Positions 25,270 through 35,892 of a stretch of DNA of 64,000 bases are shown here, in pieces (position 1 is the first letter of the stretch; each line of letters begins with the position of its first letter). The notes under the pieces were generated by a model. That model searched no databases. It was not told where the DNA came from and worked only from the letters and a program-made list of their open reading frames with translations. This DNA is from Lonicera japonica. Taxonomy: Eukaryota; Streptophyta; Magnoliopsida; Dipsacales; Caprifoliaceae. The position numbers and the translations under genes are program-made. The stretch is from the NCBI GenBank assembly GCA_021464415.1, contig CM038469.1, forward strand, positions 23,641,901 through 23,705,900. Direction: 5' to 3'.

Positions 25270-26529
25270 TATTGTGGAATATAAGTTTAATGGTTCACAG
25301 TCTTAGATGGAATTGGACACCCATCGGTAGGATTGTAGCACAAGTTTTAGTAGTTTATCTTGATTACAAGAAACGGTATAGTTTTAACTCGTTGTGCTAG
25401 TACACTTTGTGTGTATTAAATAGGACCGGTTTGGGTTAATTCTTTTTATATTGACTATATAAAATAATTTAAAATCCCATGGTTATTATGATTACTTATG
25501 CTCTTAATCTTGAAATAATTAATAGACATATATATGTAGTGTTTGTTGTTTTGATTCATTAAGAGTGAGATTCATTTATGGATCAATAATCTTCGTGAAT
25601 TGGATGACGACACTATATGTATGATGAATATTAATTATTGATGGAATCTATGTCCCGATATAGGGATTAATGATAGCCCCTTGAGAAGTTTATAAGTTTT
25701 GATCATGTCAAACCCTGTAGGTGGATTATGTTAATCCGACATGTCAAATAAGTTAAGTGGTAGGTTCAAGGATTAAGAAGTCATTTAAATATAATTTTCA
25801 TTAATTTAATTTAAATGACGGTCATCTGTAATCTTAATGTAGGGAGAATAACAAGTATTTAATAACAAAGAGCTTGAAATATAATTTTGAGATAAGGACG
25901 GGAGTGCAATTATAGTTCTTTAGTGGTGCGAATTATAATTTATGGAATGAACTAATTCATAGTGGAATTAGGATTCTAACTTTCCATAGGAAGTCCAAAC
26001 ATTTATTTCTCCTTAAGATCCCTATCGTAGCCTTATATATACGCCGGCCTTATCTCTTCTCATTATAACAATAATTCTCATGAGCTAGGGTTTGTTCTAT
26101 TGAGAGAGGAGAACATCTTGGTAATACCATAGTCCACACTCGGTGCAAGATTTGATTGCGGAAGGAATACGATAGAAGATCTTTAGGCTTTCAGTACTGC
26201 AATCGTAAATCAATTGTAACTTTTGATCGCACCGTTGGATCGGGCTGATTTTTGGATATATTATTCGGAACGCAAAGTTATGATTATTATAAAACAAATT
26301 AGGCCGATCCGAAGTCTTTTCGCTAGCAAAAACAATCGATTTTCCTAGTCCAACGAGAATTAAAAAATCTGACCAGATTGCAATCTGATGCTTTCAAACC
26401 CTAGTTTTCTCATATGGATCCTCTACATGATCCACAAAGGTGAAATTCTTTTATTATTATAGGCTTTTAGCAAAAGTATTTTGTTCAATCAATACGCAAT
26501 ATCAAACGATCCTATATTTGTCTCTATCA
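25270..26529 (+). mobile_element. 5'-truncated copia LTR nested in a gypsy LTR
   Basis: In opposite orientation it matches the LTRs at 55274-56743 and 60379-61851 from 'ttgtggaatataagttta' (25273) to the end 'ctatatttgtctctatca'. About 230 bp of the 5' end is absent, so there is no TGTTAGAG start and no testable duplication. It includes the shared block 'gcaccgttggatcgggctgatttttgg' near 26228. Confidence 0.82.
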
Positions 26530-26872
26530 CCTGGGAAGTAGTCGGGCTACTAATGGACATCACCCTGCCAGGGTGTCTCCTAGTGTAGTTCCTCCCGAGC
26601 ATTGTTGGAGGCTTGTATGGGTGTTTTTCCTTGTTTATTATTCGGAGTGTCGTCTCTGGGAAAATGTCCTGTATGGGTTATCTCCGAATATTTTACTTGG
26701 AGAACCAAGTCCCTGGGCCACCTCCCCACCTGGAGGAGACATGGATAAGAGCCTTGGATCCTTTGGGACTCACTAGATCAATTGTTCTGGGCCTGGTCAG
26801 ACCACAAGGTGAAATTGAGGCATTATGCAAGAGATATGATACGAACTGATGTGTTGTGGATGTATGCTGTTG

Positions 26873-26963
<91 letters not shown>

Positions 26964-26970
26964 TATAGTT
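26873..26970. repeat. (ATT)n microsatellite
   Basis: An almost pure ATT/TTA trinucleotide run, decaying to TCATTA units at the right edge. A plus-strand frame through it would encode poly-isoleucine, which is not taken as a gene. Confidence 0.95.
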
Positions 26971-28196
26971 GTATCATATATGTGTGTATATTATATAATG
27001 CCTTAAATGAGTTGTGCCTCTAATAAATATGATGCGAACACTATTATAAGGAACATAATATACTAATGTATAAAGTGGAAAGTGTTATTAGCTATTGGCT
27101 CTTAGATAAGTTATACGGACGTGAGAAAACATGCAGTTCACGCGGTTAGATGGCCAAATCATAATGAGCTTAAGATACTAATAATCAAAGCGATAATTAT
27201 AGCTAATGCATAGCTAATGAGGGAACACCGTAGCGTAATGACTTAGAAGAACGGTAAGGGGTAAAGCTTATTAGTCGGCGAAGCATAAACATTTATAATG
27301 AACTAATCACAAACATAAAATGATAAATGCTTGGCAATTAGTAAACATCTTCGAGTATAAGTGTGGGATAGCACAAGGTTGGTTTGGCATACTTTAGAAC
27401 CCTTCCACGATAGCATGGCAAATCACAGGAAGCTAGTAATTGAGAAGAGACAGTTTTACACCAATGGTCCTCTAGTGACTTTGGAATGCATAGAGATCCA
27501 TTCCATGGAAAGCCTAGAGACGGGATCAGTCGATCAAATAGTTAGCTTCCGGTGGCTAGGATAGGAGTTCTAATGGGGTTCACATGCACTTGGGTGTGGA
27601 TTGCATTGTGTTGCGTTGCATTGCATGTTTTTAAACTATTGTATTAAGTAAAGTATCTATTTTCTATATAAAGAGGCACACTCTTGTTTTTGCAATATGT
27701 ATTTTCACTACAAAAACTATATAGTTCCCACTTAACCCGGTTTTGGCTCATCCCATTTTCTAACAGTTTTGTAGATCAGGCTTCGAGAATTGGCGCGACG
27801 TACTCTTTTGTAGAAGCCTCTGATGTCCATGGACCTCTCTTAGTCCTTTTCAATAAGGACTATTGTATATCTATAGTTTTAATTTTGTAACATGTAAATG
27901 AATTTATTATTAAACTCGTATAAATGGTTTTTATACATGTAGAGTGGATTTGAAATTGTAGTTAATTGTGATTATTCGAATCAAATAGGTTTTAAACCTT
28001 ACACAGTGGTTTGTTAATGAAACGAACTCCACAATCCAAAATTTTATAAAACAGGGCTTTCTATAATTCAGGTTTTATTAAAGAAAAGCTTTACAAAGAT
28101 GTAATTTTATGTATTTAAACCTGCCATCGCGCACGGCATCCGTGATTAACTGAGTCCTGGAGGTGAAAATCTCATAACGGGATTCGGGGCATCACA

Positions 28197-28942
28197 CTTT
28201 CAGTCTGTGAAACCTGTTTAGAAGGTAAAATGTCTAAGTGACTATTCTAGGCAAAAGGCTATAGGACTAAAAAACAGTTAAAACTGGTTCACTTTGATTT
28301 GTATAGTCACATGAATGTCCAGACTAGAGGAGGCTTTAAGTATTTCATCACATTTGTAGATGATTATGCAATGTATAGATACATTTACTTAATGCAATGT
28401 AAGTATGAAGTCTTTGAGAAATTCTATGAATTCATGGTGGAAATGAAAAAGTGTTTAGAAAAATTTATCAAATCACTGCGATCAGATCGTGGTGGTGAAT
28501 ACCTCTTAGGAGAGTTCAGGGAATACTTATTAGATAATGGGATTACATCCCAGTTGTCTGCACCGGAGATGCCACAGCGTAATGGTGTAACAAAAAGAAG
28601 GAATATGACTTTTATGGAAATGGTAAGATCTATGATGAGTTATTCAGACTTACTTGATTCTTTTTGGGGATATGCTTTAGAAACAATCACATATATTTTG
28701 AACTTAGTACCTTCAAAGTCAATACCTACTACACTCATAGAATTATGGACCGGGCTTAAGCCCAGTCTGCGGCATATCCGGGTATGTAAAAGTCCAGCAC
28801 AAGTGCTGAAAAGGTAATGCGGATAAGTTAAAATCAAGAACAGAGGTGTGTTTCATTGTTGGGTATCCAAAAGGAACTAAGGGTGGCTTATTTTATAATC
28901 CTCGAGAATGTAAGGTTATTGTTACCAATGCCAGATTCTTAC
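28197..28942 (+). pseudogene. Ty1/copia integrase, fragment 4 of 4
   Basis: This is the integrase core that would insert copia cDNA. After CETCLEGKM the frame has two stops, then HFDLYSHMNVQTRGGFKYF and FVDDYAMYRY (first catalytic Asp region). SLRSDRGGEYLLGEF carries the second Asp. The expected Glu of the NGVAERRN-type motif is Lys in PQRNGVTKRRN, so the DD35E triad is broken. An intact core frame runs 28299-28817. After a frame change come SPAQVLKR and the linker (GYPKGTKGG, FYNPRE, TNARFL), matching the minus-strand copia linker at 63640-64000. The piece is cut off at about 28942 by an LTR fragment. Confidence 0.92.
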
Positions 28943-29100
28943 GAACTCCACATGCTAAAATTTTCTTAAAATAAGGCTTATTATGAAATTTATTACTAAA
29001 TAAGTTTTAAATTATGTATTTTAAACCGACGGTCGCTTACGGCACCATGATTAACTGGGTCCCGGAGGCCTAAACCTCTTAACGGGATTCGGGACGTCAC
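28943..29100 (+). mobile_element. Terminal fragment of a Ty3/gypsy LTR
   Basis: It begins 'cgaactccacatgctaaaattttctta' like 28022-28050 and ends CGGGATTCGGGACGTCACG, the usual 3' LTR terminus. Only about 160 bp remains. It truncates the copia integrase linker on the left. Confidence 0.7.
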
Positions 29101-29884
29101 GCACAGTCTCCTGGGTGCAAGACCCAAAACTATGCACAGAAAAGAACATGTGGCCCTGTTGCCTTGGTGAAAGGTCACGAAATGCAGACCTGGTTGTACG
29201 TTTGGATAGCTACGTGATGTTCGAGATTACGGCTCGAGATTTATAAAGTGAACGCGTGTGAATTGTGCCATAGAACTCCACTTGATATTGGGCATACGTT
29301 ATATTTAAAACGGGTTTTAGCGAAATGAAACAAAGGTTTCTCCTTTAAATTACGATGTACATTTATGGTTCTATGAAATTACATTTATAGATTTTCCATT
29401 AGCATTTTTTCATAAATCCATTATATATATATGATTCCCACTGAGTCCTTTCGACTCACCCCAATTATTTTCCATCCAGATACTTCTACAGGCCTTGCCC
29501 CAAAGGAAATGGGAGGACACAGCTCTATAGATTGCCTCAATACCACTACTTGGTCGAGGGTTCTTCACGTTAGAAAGACCATCGCTCCAAGTGCTACATA
29601 AACAATGTATATATTACACCAGTACCAAAACTTACATATATTTGTTGTGGAGATTGAATACTTGTACTTAGGACCTCGTTGGAGGCTAGTTGTTTCATTG
29701 TAGTATTTCTCTTGCTTTTGTAGGCGGATTTTGTAAAATAAAAAGTTGTTCTTATCGCCAAAAAAATGGATTTCTAAGTTTCTTATAGGGATTATGTTCA
29801 GTTAACCTGTCGTCGACGTACAGCATCCATGATGAACCAGATTCCGGAGGAGAAATTCTCTTAATGGAATTCGGAGCGTTACAT
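29101..29884 (+). mobile_element. 3' part of a second Ty3/gypsy LTR
   Basis: It contains, in family order, 'ggtgaaaggtcacgaaatgc' near 29166, 'attcccactgagtcctttcgactcac' near 29430, 'ggacctcgttggaggct' near 29672 and the terminal 'ccggaggagaaattctc...ggagcgttaca'. The same order appears inverted in the complete copy at 19047-21062. The 5' half is missing. Confidence 0.68.
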
Positions 29885-31113
29885 ATACAAGACCTTTTTC
29901 CTCATTTCCAATTTTAATATATATATTCTAAAAATGACAATCAATCTGTCATTTTCTATTTGGATGGATCTGGCAAGAAATTTTCATAGAATTACTTTCT
30001 TTCTTGGATTGATCCAACACATAATTTTTGGGCACGAATTTTTTATATATATATATATATTTTTAACCTATTTCAAAAAGGATTGACTCTATATCTCTTA
30101 GCAAAAGCATATTACTCTGGTAATTATTTAGGGACTCGTTTGATTTAATATTTAAACTATTTTGGGAATGCTAAATTTTATTCTAAAACGATTCTTGCAT
30201 TTGGTTCAAACTTTTGGTTCGGAATAAATGATTCTAGGAATGAGCCGATCCTCTCAAGTTTTTCTATTTAAATCACAAGGAATAAGCTATTACTATATGG
30301 CATATTTTCTAATTTTTCTTGTTAGAACTAAAACACTCATCTTCCTTACGAATAAAAAATCATTTTTTATCCATGTCCCTTTTAAAAATGATCAAATCTA
30401 GGGCATAACCAAATATTGTTTGGAACTTTTTTTTTTCATCAAGTTGCTGCACAAAAAAAATGTTTGGGATTAATTTTTTTTTTCCTTTTGCTGCACCAAA
30501 AAATTATAATTTTTGGAGGATAGTTATTAGACATTTCTAATTTTTGCAATTTATTATGGAAAGTGTACCTACGGGTGTTGTCAGAATTTCAAAAACCGAA
30601 CTGATCTGTTGCAATTTGAAATTTTTCGAACAAAAAAATCGAAACCAAAACCGATTGATTTGGGTCTGTTCAGTTCGGGTTTCGAGTTCCCCGAATTAGA
30701 CTGAGCAAACCGAATGTTTAAAAAAAATAAAAAATTTGCTAACTTAAAAACAAAAACCCTAAAAGTGTGGCCTCTCATTTTCTCCTTGCGTAATGCCACC
30801 ACCACTGTCCTCTGAACCTTATCCTCAACGTCTCTCTCCCTATTCGTTGTGTCTATGTGTGTGTGTTTTTGAACTTTGAAAAGTTTATCTTCTTCCTTTT
30901 ATATTTACTATAAACCTTAAATATTTCTCCAAAACTCGAACGAAATGAGCACATTAAATGTTATATATATACATAGACACCTCTCTAAATTTCCATCATA
31001 AATTTCCATCATAAAATGTATATATGCGTCTATACATGTACGTCTCTAAATTTCCATCATAAATTACCATACATACCTCTTTAAATCTATACATTTTTGA
31101 TATATATAGTGGC
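29885..31113. other. AT-rich intergenic DNA with short repeats
   Basis: No gene is supported. A CGGTTC-type repeat lies at 30565-30835 (inverted copy at 10095-10245), a (TA)n run at about 30044-30060, and three close copies of 'aaatttccatcataaat' between 30985 and 31065. Confidence 0.55.
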
Positions 31114-31788
31114 TGATACGAACCACGCCAACAATGTGATGAAACCCGTAGTAAAGACAGTCGAAAGATTGTTTCCACAATTAGATTTGAATGATACCGC
31201 AGCCCGTTGCTTATAAAGAGCAAGAACCTTGGTATATAAGGGTTGATGGATTGATGGACACCACGAACTAACACCTATAGAGAGATGCGAACCTTGGTAC
31301 ACGCGAATGACGCCACAATTAATGATGATAAATCAATTAATAAGTCGAATGAACATTATGGACAATCCAGATTTGTTCAATATGTTTTTAAAAAACAAAA
31401 GAGAAAACCTCTCTCAATTTTATTAATCCATAACTCTCTAACTAAAATAATACAATCATCCCCTTTAAATAGGGTGTAAAAATGAATTACTAATCCTAAC
31501 ACAATAAGGAAACTAAAACAATCATAATTGACTAAACATTCCTAATTTAATATCCTATTTGAATAAGGAAACACTCCTAAAACAATCATAATTGAATAAG
31601 AAAAACATTCCTAATCCTTATCGAATAATAAAATAATAAACAAGTCCTATAATTTAAAAGTAATTAAAATACGATCTTCTTTGAATTTTCTTGCACGAAC
31701 TCTTGTAATCGGACCCATGAAAACTTGATTTAGGCTTATGTACGCTTCAATCCACGTGCTTAATTATGTGCTAGCCTTGTCCACATCA

Positions 31789-31806
31789 TTTCCCTCCTCT
31801 TAAGAA
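31789..31806 (-). promoter_or_regulatory. Polypurine tract of the short LTR element
   Basis: On the minus strand it reads CTTAAGAGGAGGGAAA immediately before the 3' LTR start TGATGTGG. This is the expected position and composition for the plus-strand primer. Confidence 0.75.
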
Positions 31807-31854
31807 GGATTTTTCCTCAAATCCTTGTGATGACGTTGCCCATGCCAATAGATA

Positions 31855-32085
31855 TCTTTAGGATATTCATGCACACTAGGTTTTCACGAAGTTTATTTTT
31901 ACCTTATCGTAAATCACTCATAACTTTTGATCGCACTGTTGCATCGGGCTGATTTTTGGATATGTTGTTCGGAACACAAAGTTACTATCATAGCGCAAAA
32001 AATAGAACAATCAAAGCTCTTTTCGGTATCGAAATCAATAGATTTCCACAGGCCAACTGGATTTGGAAAAAAATCTGATTTTATC
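31855..32085 (-). repeat. Copia-LTR-like segment inside the short LTR element
   Basis: The plus-strand text 'cttttgatcgcactgttgcatcgggctgatttttggatatgttgttcggaac' and the bases after it match the copia LTR near 26219-26275 and, inverted, 55530-55590 and 60620-60685. About 200 bp is alignable with substitutions. It makes up more than half of the interior of this otherwise unrelated element. Confidence 0.75.
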
Positions 32086-32159
32086 CTATTTTTTTTAAAT
32101 TGAATTGAAACTTTAACAAGAACAAAAAAAAAAGATAGATAAACCTAAAATTAGAAGCT

Positions 32160-32172
32160 ACCTCTAATACCA
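32160..32172 (-). promoter_or_regulatory. Primer-binding site of the short LTR element
   Basis: On the minus strand it reads TGGTATTAGAGG two bases after the LTR end. It differs by one base in the first eleven from the initiator tRNA-Met complement TGGTATCAGAG. Confidence 0.75.
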
Positions 32173-32845
32173 ACTGATACGAACTACGCCAACAATGTGA
32201 CGAAACCCGTAGCGAAGACAGTCGAAAAATCGTTTCTACAATTAGATTTGAATGGCACCACAACACGTTGCTTATAAAGAAGCAGAACCTTGGTATATAA
32301 GGGTTGATGGATGGACACCGCGACCCAACACCTATAGAGAGATGCGAACCTTGGTATACAAGAATAACGCCACAATTAATGATGATGAATCAATTGATAA
32401 GTCGAATGAACATTACGGATAATCCGGATTTGTTCAACATGTTCTTAAAGAACAAAAGAGAAAACCGCTCTTAGTTTTATTAATCCATAACTCTCTAATT
32501 AAAATAATACAATCATCCCCTTTAAATAGGCTGTAGAAAAGAATTACTATTCCTAACACAATAAGGAAAGTAAAACAGTCCTAATTGACTAAATATTCCT
32601 AATTTAATATCCTATTTGACTAAGGAAACACTCCTAAAACAATCCTAATTGAATAAGGAAAGCATTCTTAATCCTAATTGAATAATAAAATAATAAACAA
32701 GTCCTATAATTTAAAAGTAATTAAAATACGATCGTTTTTGAATTTTCTTACACGAGCTTTTGTAATCGGACCTATGTAAACTTGATTTGGGCCTATGTAC
32801 GCTTCAATCCACGTGCTTGATTATGTGCTAGCCTTGTCCACATCA

Positions 32846-33700
32846 TTGGCGATGATTTATTAAATATTATTATATTTACTATATAGACGATGATTAATAT
32901 AATAAACACTTTATATTCTTGCTAGTTTGTGGTAAAATGATAGCGTGGTTTAACTTATTACATTTTGCATGAACACACACTATAGTGAGTACACTACATT
33001 ACTTCTGAAAATAAATTAAATAGTTTGAAATTCTAAAATATTCTCGAATTGATCATTTGATATTTTTAACGTCATATAAACATAATTAAAATATTAAATC
33101 ATCGGTTTGAAGTTTAAAGAGGTGTTAATTTAGAAAAGTATCCACCATAACTCATGATGGAATTAAAGTACCTATTATCTCACTACTCTACATATATGTG
33201 CATATACCGAAGCATTTTCCAAGGTTACATTTGCCGTGTATTCCTACCACCAATTCTTACTAGCATGCATATATTACATGAGTTGTACTTTCACAAGATA
33301 TAATAAAAGTACAATCCATTTAATAACCTCAGTAAGAAAAGGTGGTAAGAATTGTAGGTAAGAAAAACACTTCCTAAAAAAAGGAGTAATTTTATACTTT
33401 CCGGGTATTCTTGACACCTATACTTACCGGTATGGATTACATGGGTTGTACATTTACAAGATACAATAAGGGTACTACCTATTTAATGCACCTGATAGAA
33501 TATGTGGTAAAAATTGTAGGTAAAAAAAAAATATTTTAACCCAAGAATCGTAGGTAAGAAAGGAGCGAAAGTTGAATTTAGAATTCTATAATTTTTATCT
33601 ACCTGTTTGTATGTTTACGTATGTATATATTTTTGTCCTCTTAAATATAATGCACCCATCTCTCCCCTTTGATTCCTCATATATATATATGGACCTTTCA
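32846..33700. repeat. AT-rich DNA with an imperfect direct duplication
   Basis: A block starting 'acatgagttgtactttcacaag' near 33277 recurs near 33438 ('acatgggttgtacatttacaag') and stays similar for about 90 bp, ending in 'gaattgtaggtaag' and 'aaattgtaggtaaa'. The period is about 161 bp. No gene is seen. Confidence 0.55.
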
Positions 33701-33970
33701 ACCCTTAAAAACCCCTCAACCTCCATAAAACTATATTTACAAAACAATTAAAAGAAAGAGAAAGCAGTCTTTTCTTTCAATCTGGTGGATCATTTGACTA
33801 CCACTCTCCAGCCACCGGTTGCACCCTAGCCACCCTCCCATGAGCAACGCCCTTCACCCCACCACCCCCCACCTCTAGCCTTCCTCTCTCAACCTTACCA
33901 CACAGAAAAACTGAGCATCCTCTGTCTTGTTTCTCACCATTGAAAAAAAAATTCTCAAGACCACAAGGTA
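33680..33970 (+). promoter_or_regulatory. Candidate promoter and 5' untranslated exon upstream of the GIR-like gene
   Basis: A TATA-like 'tatatatatatgg' at 33680-33693 is followed by a CT- and CA-rich, ORF-poor stretch typical of plant 5' leaders. This ends at 'ccacaaggtaata' near 33967, a fair 5' splice site (AG|GTAATA). If used, it would join the leader to a site shortly before 35596. This is an inference from composition only. The antisense ORF here (33998-33798) has no recognisable domain. Confidence 0.3.
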
Positions 33971-34011
33971 ATATATAAGCACACATATATTTTCGCACTT
34001 AAATACATACA

Positions 34012-34275
34012 GGGGCGGACACAACCCTAGTTGGTCCAAATTTGTTTATTTAGTGCTGTAGTATGCCAAGTTTTCTGTTTCAATCCAGTCATGACTGGGT
34101 TTAATTTAGTATGAGCATTAGCTCTCAAGGTATACACGCACAAATATATACACAGGGCGGCAACAACTTTCGTCCGCTGAATTTTTTTTTTTATTTAGTG
34201 ATGTATTATATTAAGGTTTCAATTTTAATCAAGTCCAGAATGATTTAATTAAGTGTAAATAAGCTCTCCCTTCTG
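34012..34275 (+). repeat. Two tandem, diverged GGGGCGG-start repeats
   Basis: Units at about 34012-34138 and 34152-34275 share, in order, 'ggggcggacacaac / agggcggcaacaac', 'tttatttagtg.tgta', 'gtttcaat', 'aatc.agtc', 'tttaatt' and 'gctctc'. They look like two copies of a small dispersed repeat of unknown class. Confidence 0.45.
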
Positions 34276-34582
34276 AAAAATTCTTGGTCCGTTCTTGCTT
34301 ATATTTTTTTTGGTGAATGGTCCGTTCCTGTATATATATATTCGTATCTATTAGTATTTTTACTTACATATGTATATATTTTTGTTTTGTATATTTTGGT
34401 TCCTCTTGGGTGTATATGAAATATATATGCCTATACACGCAAAGAGAGGAAATTCTTGTTATGAAAGCAAAAATAACTTATCTCAAAATTAGTGGTGATT
34501 TGATTAGTTATATGTCCTTTCTCTAAAATTTTACTTTTGTATTTGATCAGTGCAAGAGGCACTGGGCACCGGCTAAGCCCCA

Positions 34583-34747
34583 ACACGTGGCAGCCGCAAG
34601 ATAAGAGCGTGACCAACATGTTCCATAACGAACAACCACTTTGCCATTACTCCAACAAATACTTGCCATTATCTCCACTCCCTCCTGCATGTCATGAAGA
34701 GTTGATCTTATTACATTGTAACATCCAATTACTTGCATCTATAAAAG
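34583..34747 (+). promoter_or_regulatory. G-box/ABRE and TATA box, candidate promoter
   Basis: ACACGTGGCA at 34583-34592 contains the CACGTGGC core of abscisic-acid response elements and G-boxes, bound by plant bZIP or bHLH factors. TATAAAAG lies at 34740-34747, about 150 bases downstream and on the same strand as the gene at 35596. The spacing is compatible with a promoter. Without transcript data I cannot say whether it drives that gene, since about 850 bp separates it from the ATG. Confidence 0.4.
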
Positions 34748-35595
34748 GAACTAGCCTTTAACATTTCATATTATCTTAAAAATTAGCCAAGCGTAACTAT
34801 ATTTACTATCACTGTAATTATCATCAACATCATCAATAAAATATCAAAGTCATCACCAAAGGATGAACGTAAACTAGACCTACCATTCATTGACTAGTAG
34901 ACCCACCCCCTTACCAAAAATCCATATGTTATTTTTGCTTACTTTTTTGCGCCTACTACGTATAACCTTACGTGTGAACAACATTTTGCTATGAGATTTG
35001 TTGATCTTACAATAACAATTTTGATATTATTCGAGTTACGTAGGACACATATATTTTTATGCTTTTAGCCTTGGTCCTACTCATGAATATATATTCTTGT
35101 ACGTATATATATACATATATCATGATGGGAAGTAAAATGGTTTGTTAAATGAAAATCTATTTTTCTTTTTCAAAAGATATGGTGTCCGAGCCAACAATTT
35201 TTGAAGTAAAATGTGAGGGCTAATCTCGCTTAGTAACATGTTTTTGACAGAAAATAATAAATTGCCGCACGAAAGTACCACTGTTTGAAAAACTTTATGA
35301 ATTTTCCTCATAATTATATTTAATTATTAATACTTAGATTTTATTTTCGAAACTACCTTAACTTATTCATGACTGATTTTCATTTTGTCCATCCCTTTGG
35401 TAAGTATTAAAATATGTTGCGTTGAAACTTTAGATTATAGAGATAGATAATTGTTTATACGTGTTTATCGAATGTATGTATACTATGTTTGTTTATTCTT
35501 GTTGGGATAAATATATATATTAGCTATTATTGTCGACTAAAATTTTGACTTCATTTATGTGAAGCAAATTGTTGAGATATATAAACACATCAAAG

Positions 35596-35892
35596 ATGAG
35601 TAGGCGAAACGGGAATGGATCAAACAACCAGCGAGCCAACTTGCCGGCAACATCATCAACATCCCCGCAGACCTCGTGCTTGTCTGTGAACAGTGATGTG
35701 AACTCTAGCAGCACAGAAGCGACGTCGTCGTCTATGATGCTGGTAGGGTGCCCTCGGTGCCTCATGTACGTACTGCTTGCTAAGGAGGACCCTAAGTGCC
35801 TCAAATGCAAGAGCACCGTCCTCCTCGATTTCCTCCACCAGGACACCCCTGCCACTGCTAGTGCCACCGCCAAGAAAACTGAGAAGTGCTAG
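35596..35892 (+). CDS. GIR1/GIR2-like small two-CxxC protein lacking an EAR motif
   Basis: A 98-residue host protein. Residues about 45-78 contain SMMLVGCPRCLMYVLLAKE then KCLKCKSTVLLDFL, the family signature: two CxxC pairs that probably bind zinc. In Arabidopsis, GIR1 and GIR2 are nuclear adaptors that bind the homeodomain factor GL2 and recruit TOPLESS through an N-terminal LxLxL EAR motif. The start MSRRNGNG is chosen over a Met nine codons upstream because MSRR is typical of the family. The expected LxLxL segment after MSRR is absent; residues 12-40 are Ser/Thr/Asn-rich instead. The length is slightly below the usual 105-125. The frame is intact and GC-richer than its surroundings, so selection is likely. 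The C-terminus is Ala/Thr/Lys-rich. The domain call is firm, but a repressor role without an EAR motif is uncertain. Confidence 0.85.
   Translation: MSRRNGNGSNNQRANLPATSSTSPQTSCLSVNSDVNSSSTEATSSSMMLVGCPRCLMYVLLAKEDPKCLKCKSTVLLDFLHQDTPATASATAKKTEKC

Larger units (their letters stand above)
23457..28196 (+). mobile_element. Ty3/gypsy solo LTR with perfect CTTTC duplication, enlarged by insertions
   Basis: It starts TGTAACACCTCGTT and ends GGGGCATCACA, flanked by CTTTC at 23452-23456 and at 28197-28201. The copia integrase frame continues across it, which supports a clean insertion. Removing the nested copia LTR (about 25270-26529) leaves roughly 3.4 kb, longer than the 2.0-kb siblings. The excess lies in the middle and includes an (ATT)n tract and an unmatched 26530-26870 segment. 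A perfect 16-bp palindrome, CCATGATCGATCATGG, is at 24072-24087. A TATA-like 'tatataaag' is near 27665, ahead of the 'cccacttaacccggttttggctca' block. Confidence 0.88.
31114..32845 (-). mobile_element. Complete short non-autonomous LTR retrotransposon (TRIM-like)
   Basis: Two LTRs of about 670 bp (31114-31788 and 32175-32845) flank a 386-bp interior. On the minus strand each LTR reads TGATGTGGACAAGG ... CGTATCA. Flanks GTGGC and TTGGC give a 4-of-5 target duplication. A primer site follows the right LTR and a polypurine tract precedes the left LTR, so the element reads right to left. The interior has no coding capacity, so mobilisation must have relied on another element's proteins. The two LTRs differ by scattered substitutions and small indels, so it is not brand new. 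A solo LTR of the family is at 11020-11623. Confidence 0.9.

Noticed and set aside
26782..27006. A plus-strand ORF with a long poly-isoleucine run
   Set aside because: It is the translation of an (ATT)n microsatellite and has no other protein features.
30985..31065. A possible CRISPR-like or satellite array from repeated 'aaatttccatcataaat'
   Set aside because: Only three irregularly spaced copies occur in AT-rich DNA, and a plant nuclear context excludes CRISPR.
35520..35873. An antisense ORF opposite the GIR-like gene
   Set aside because: It is a shadow frame of a well-supported sense protein and shows no domain.
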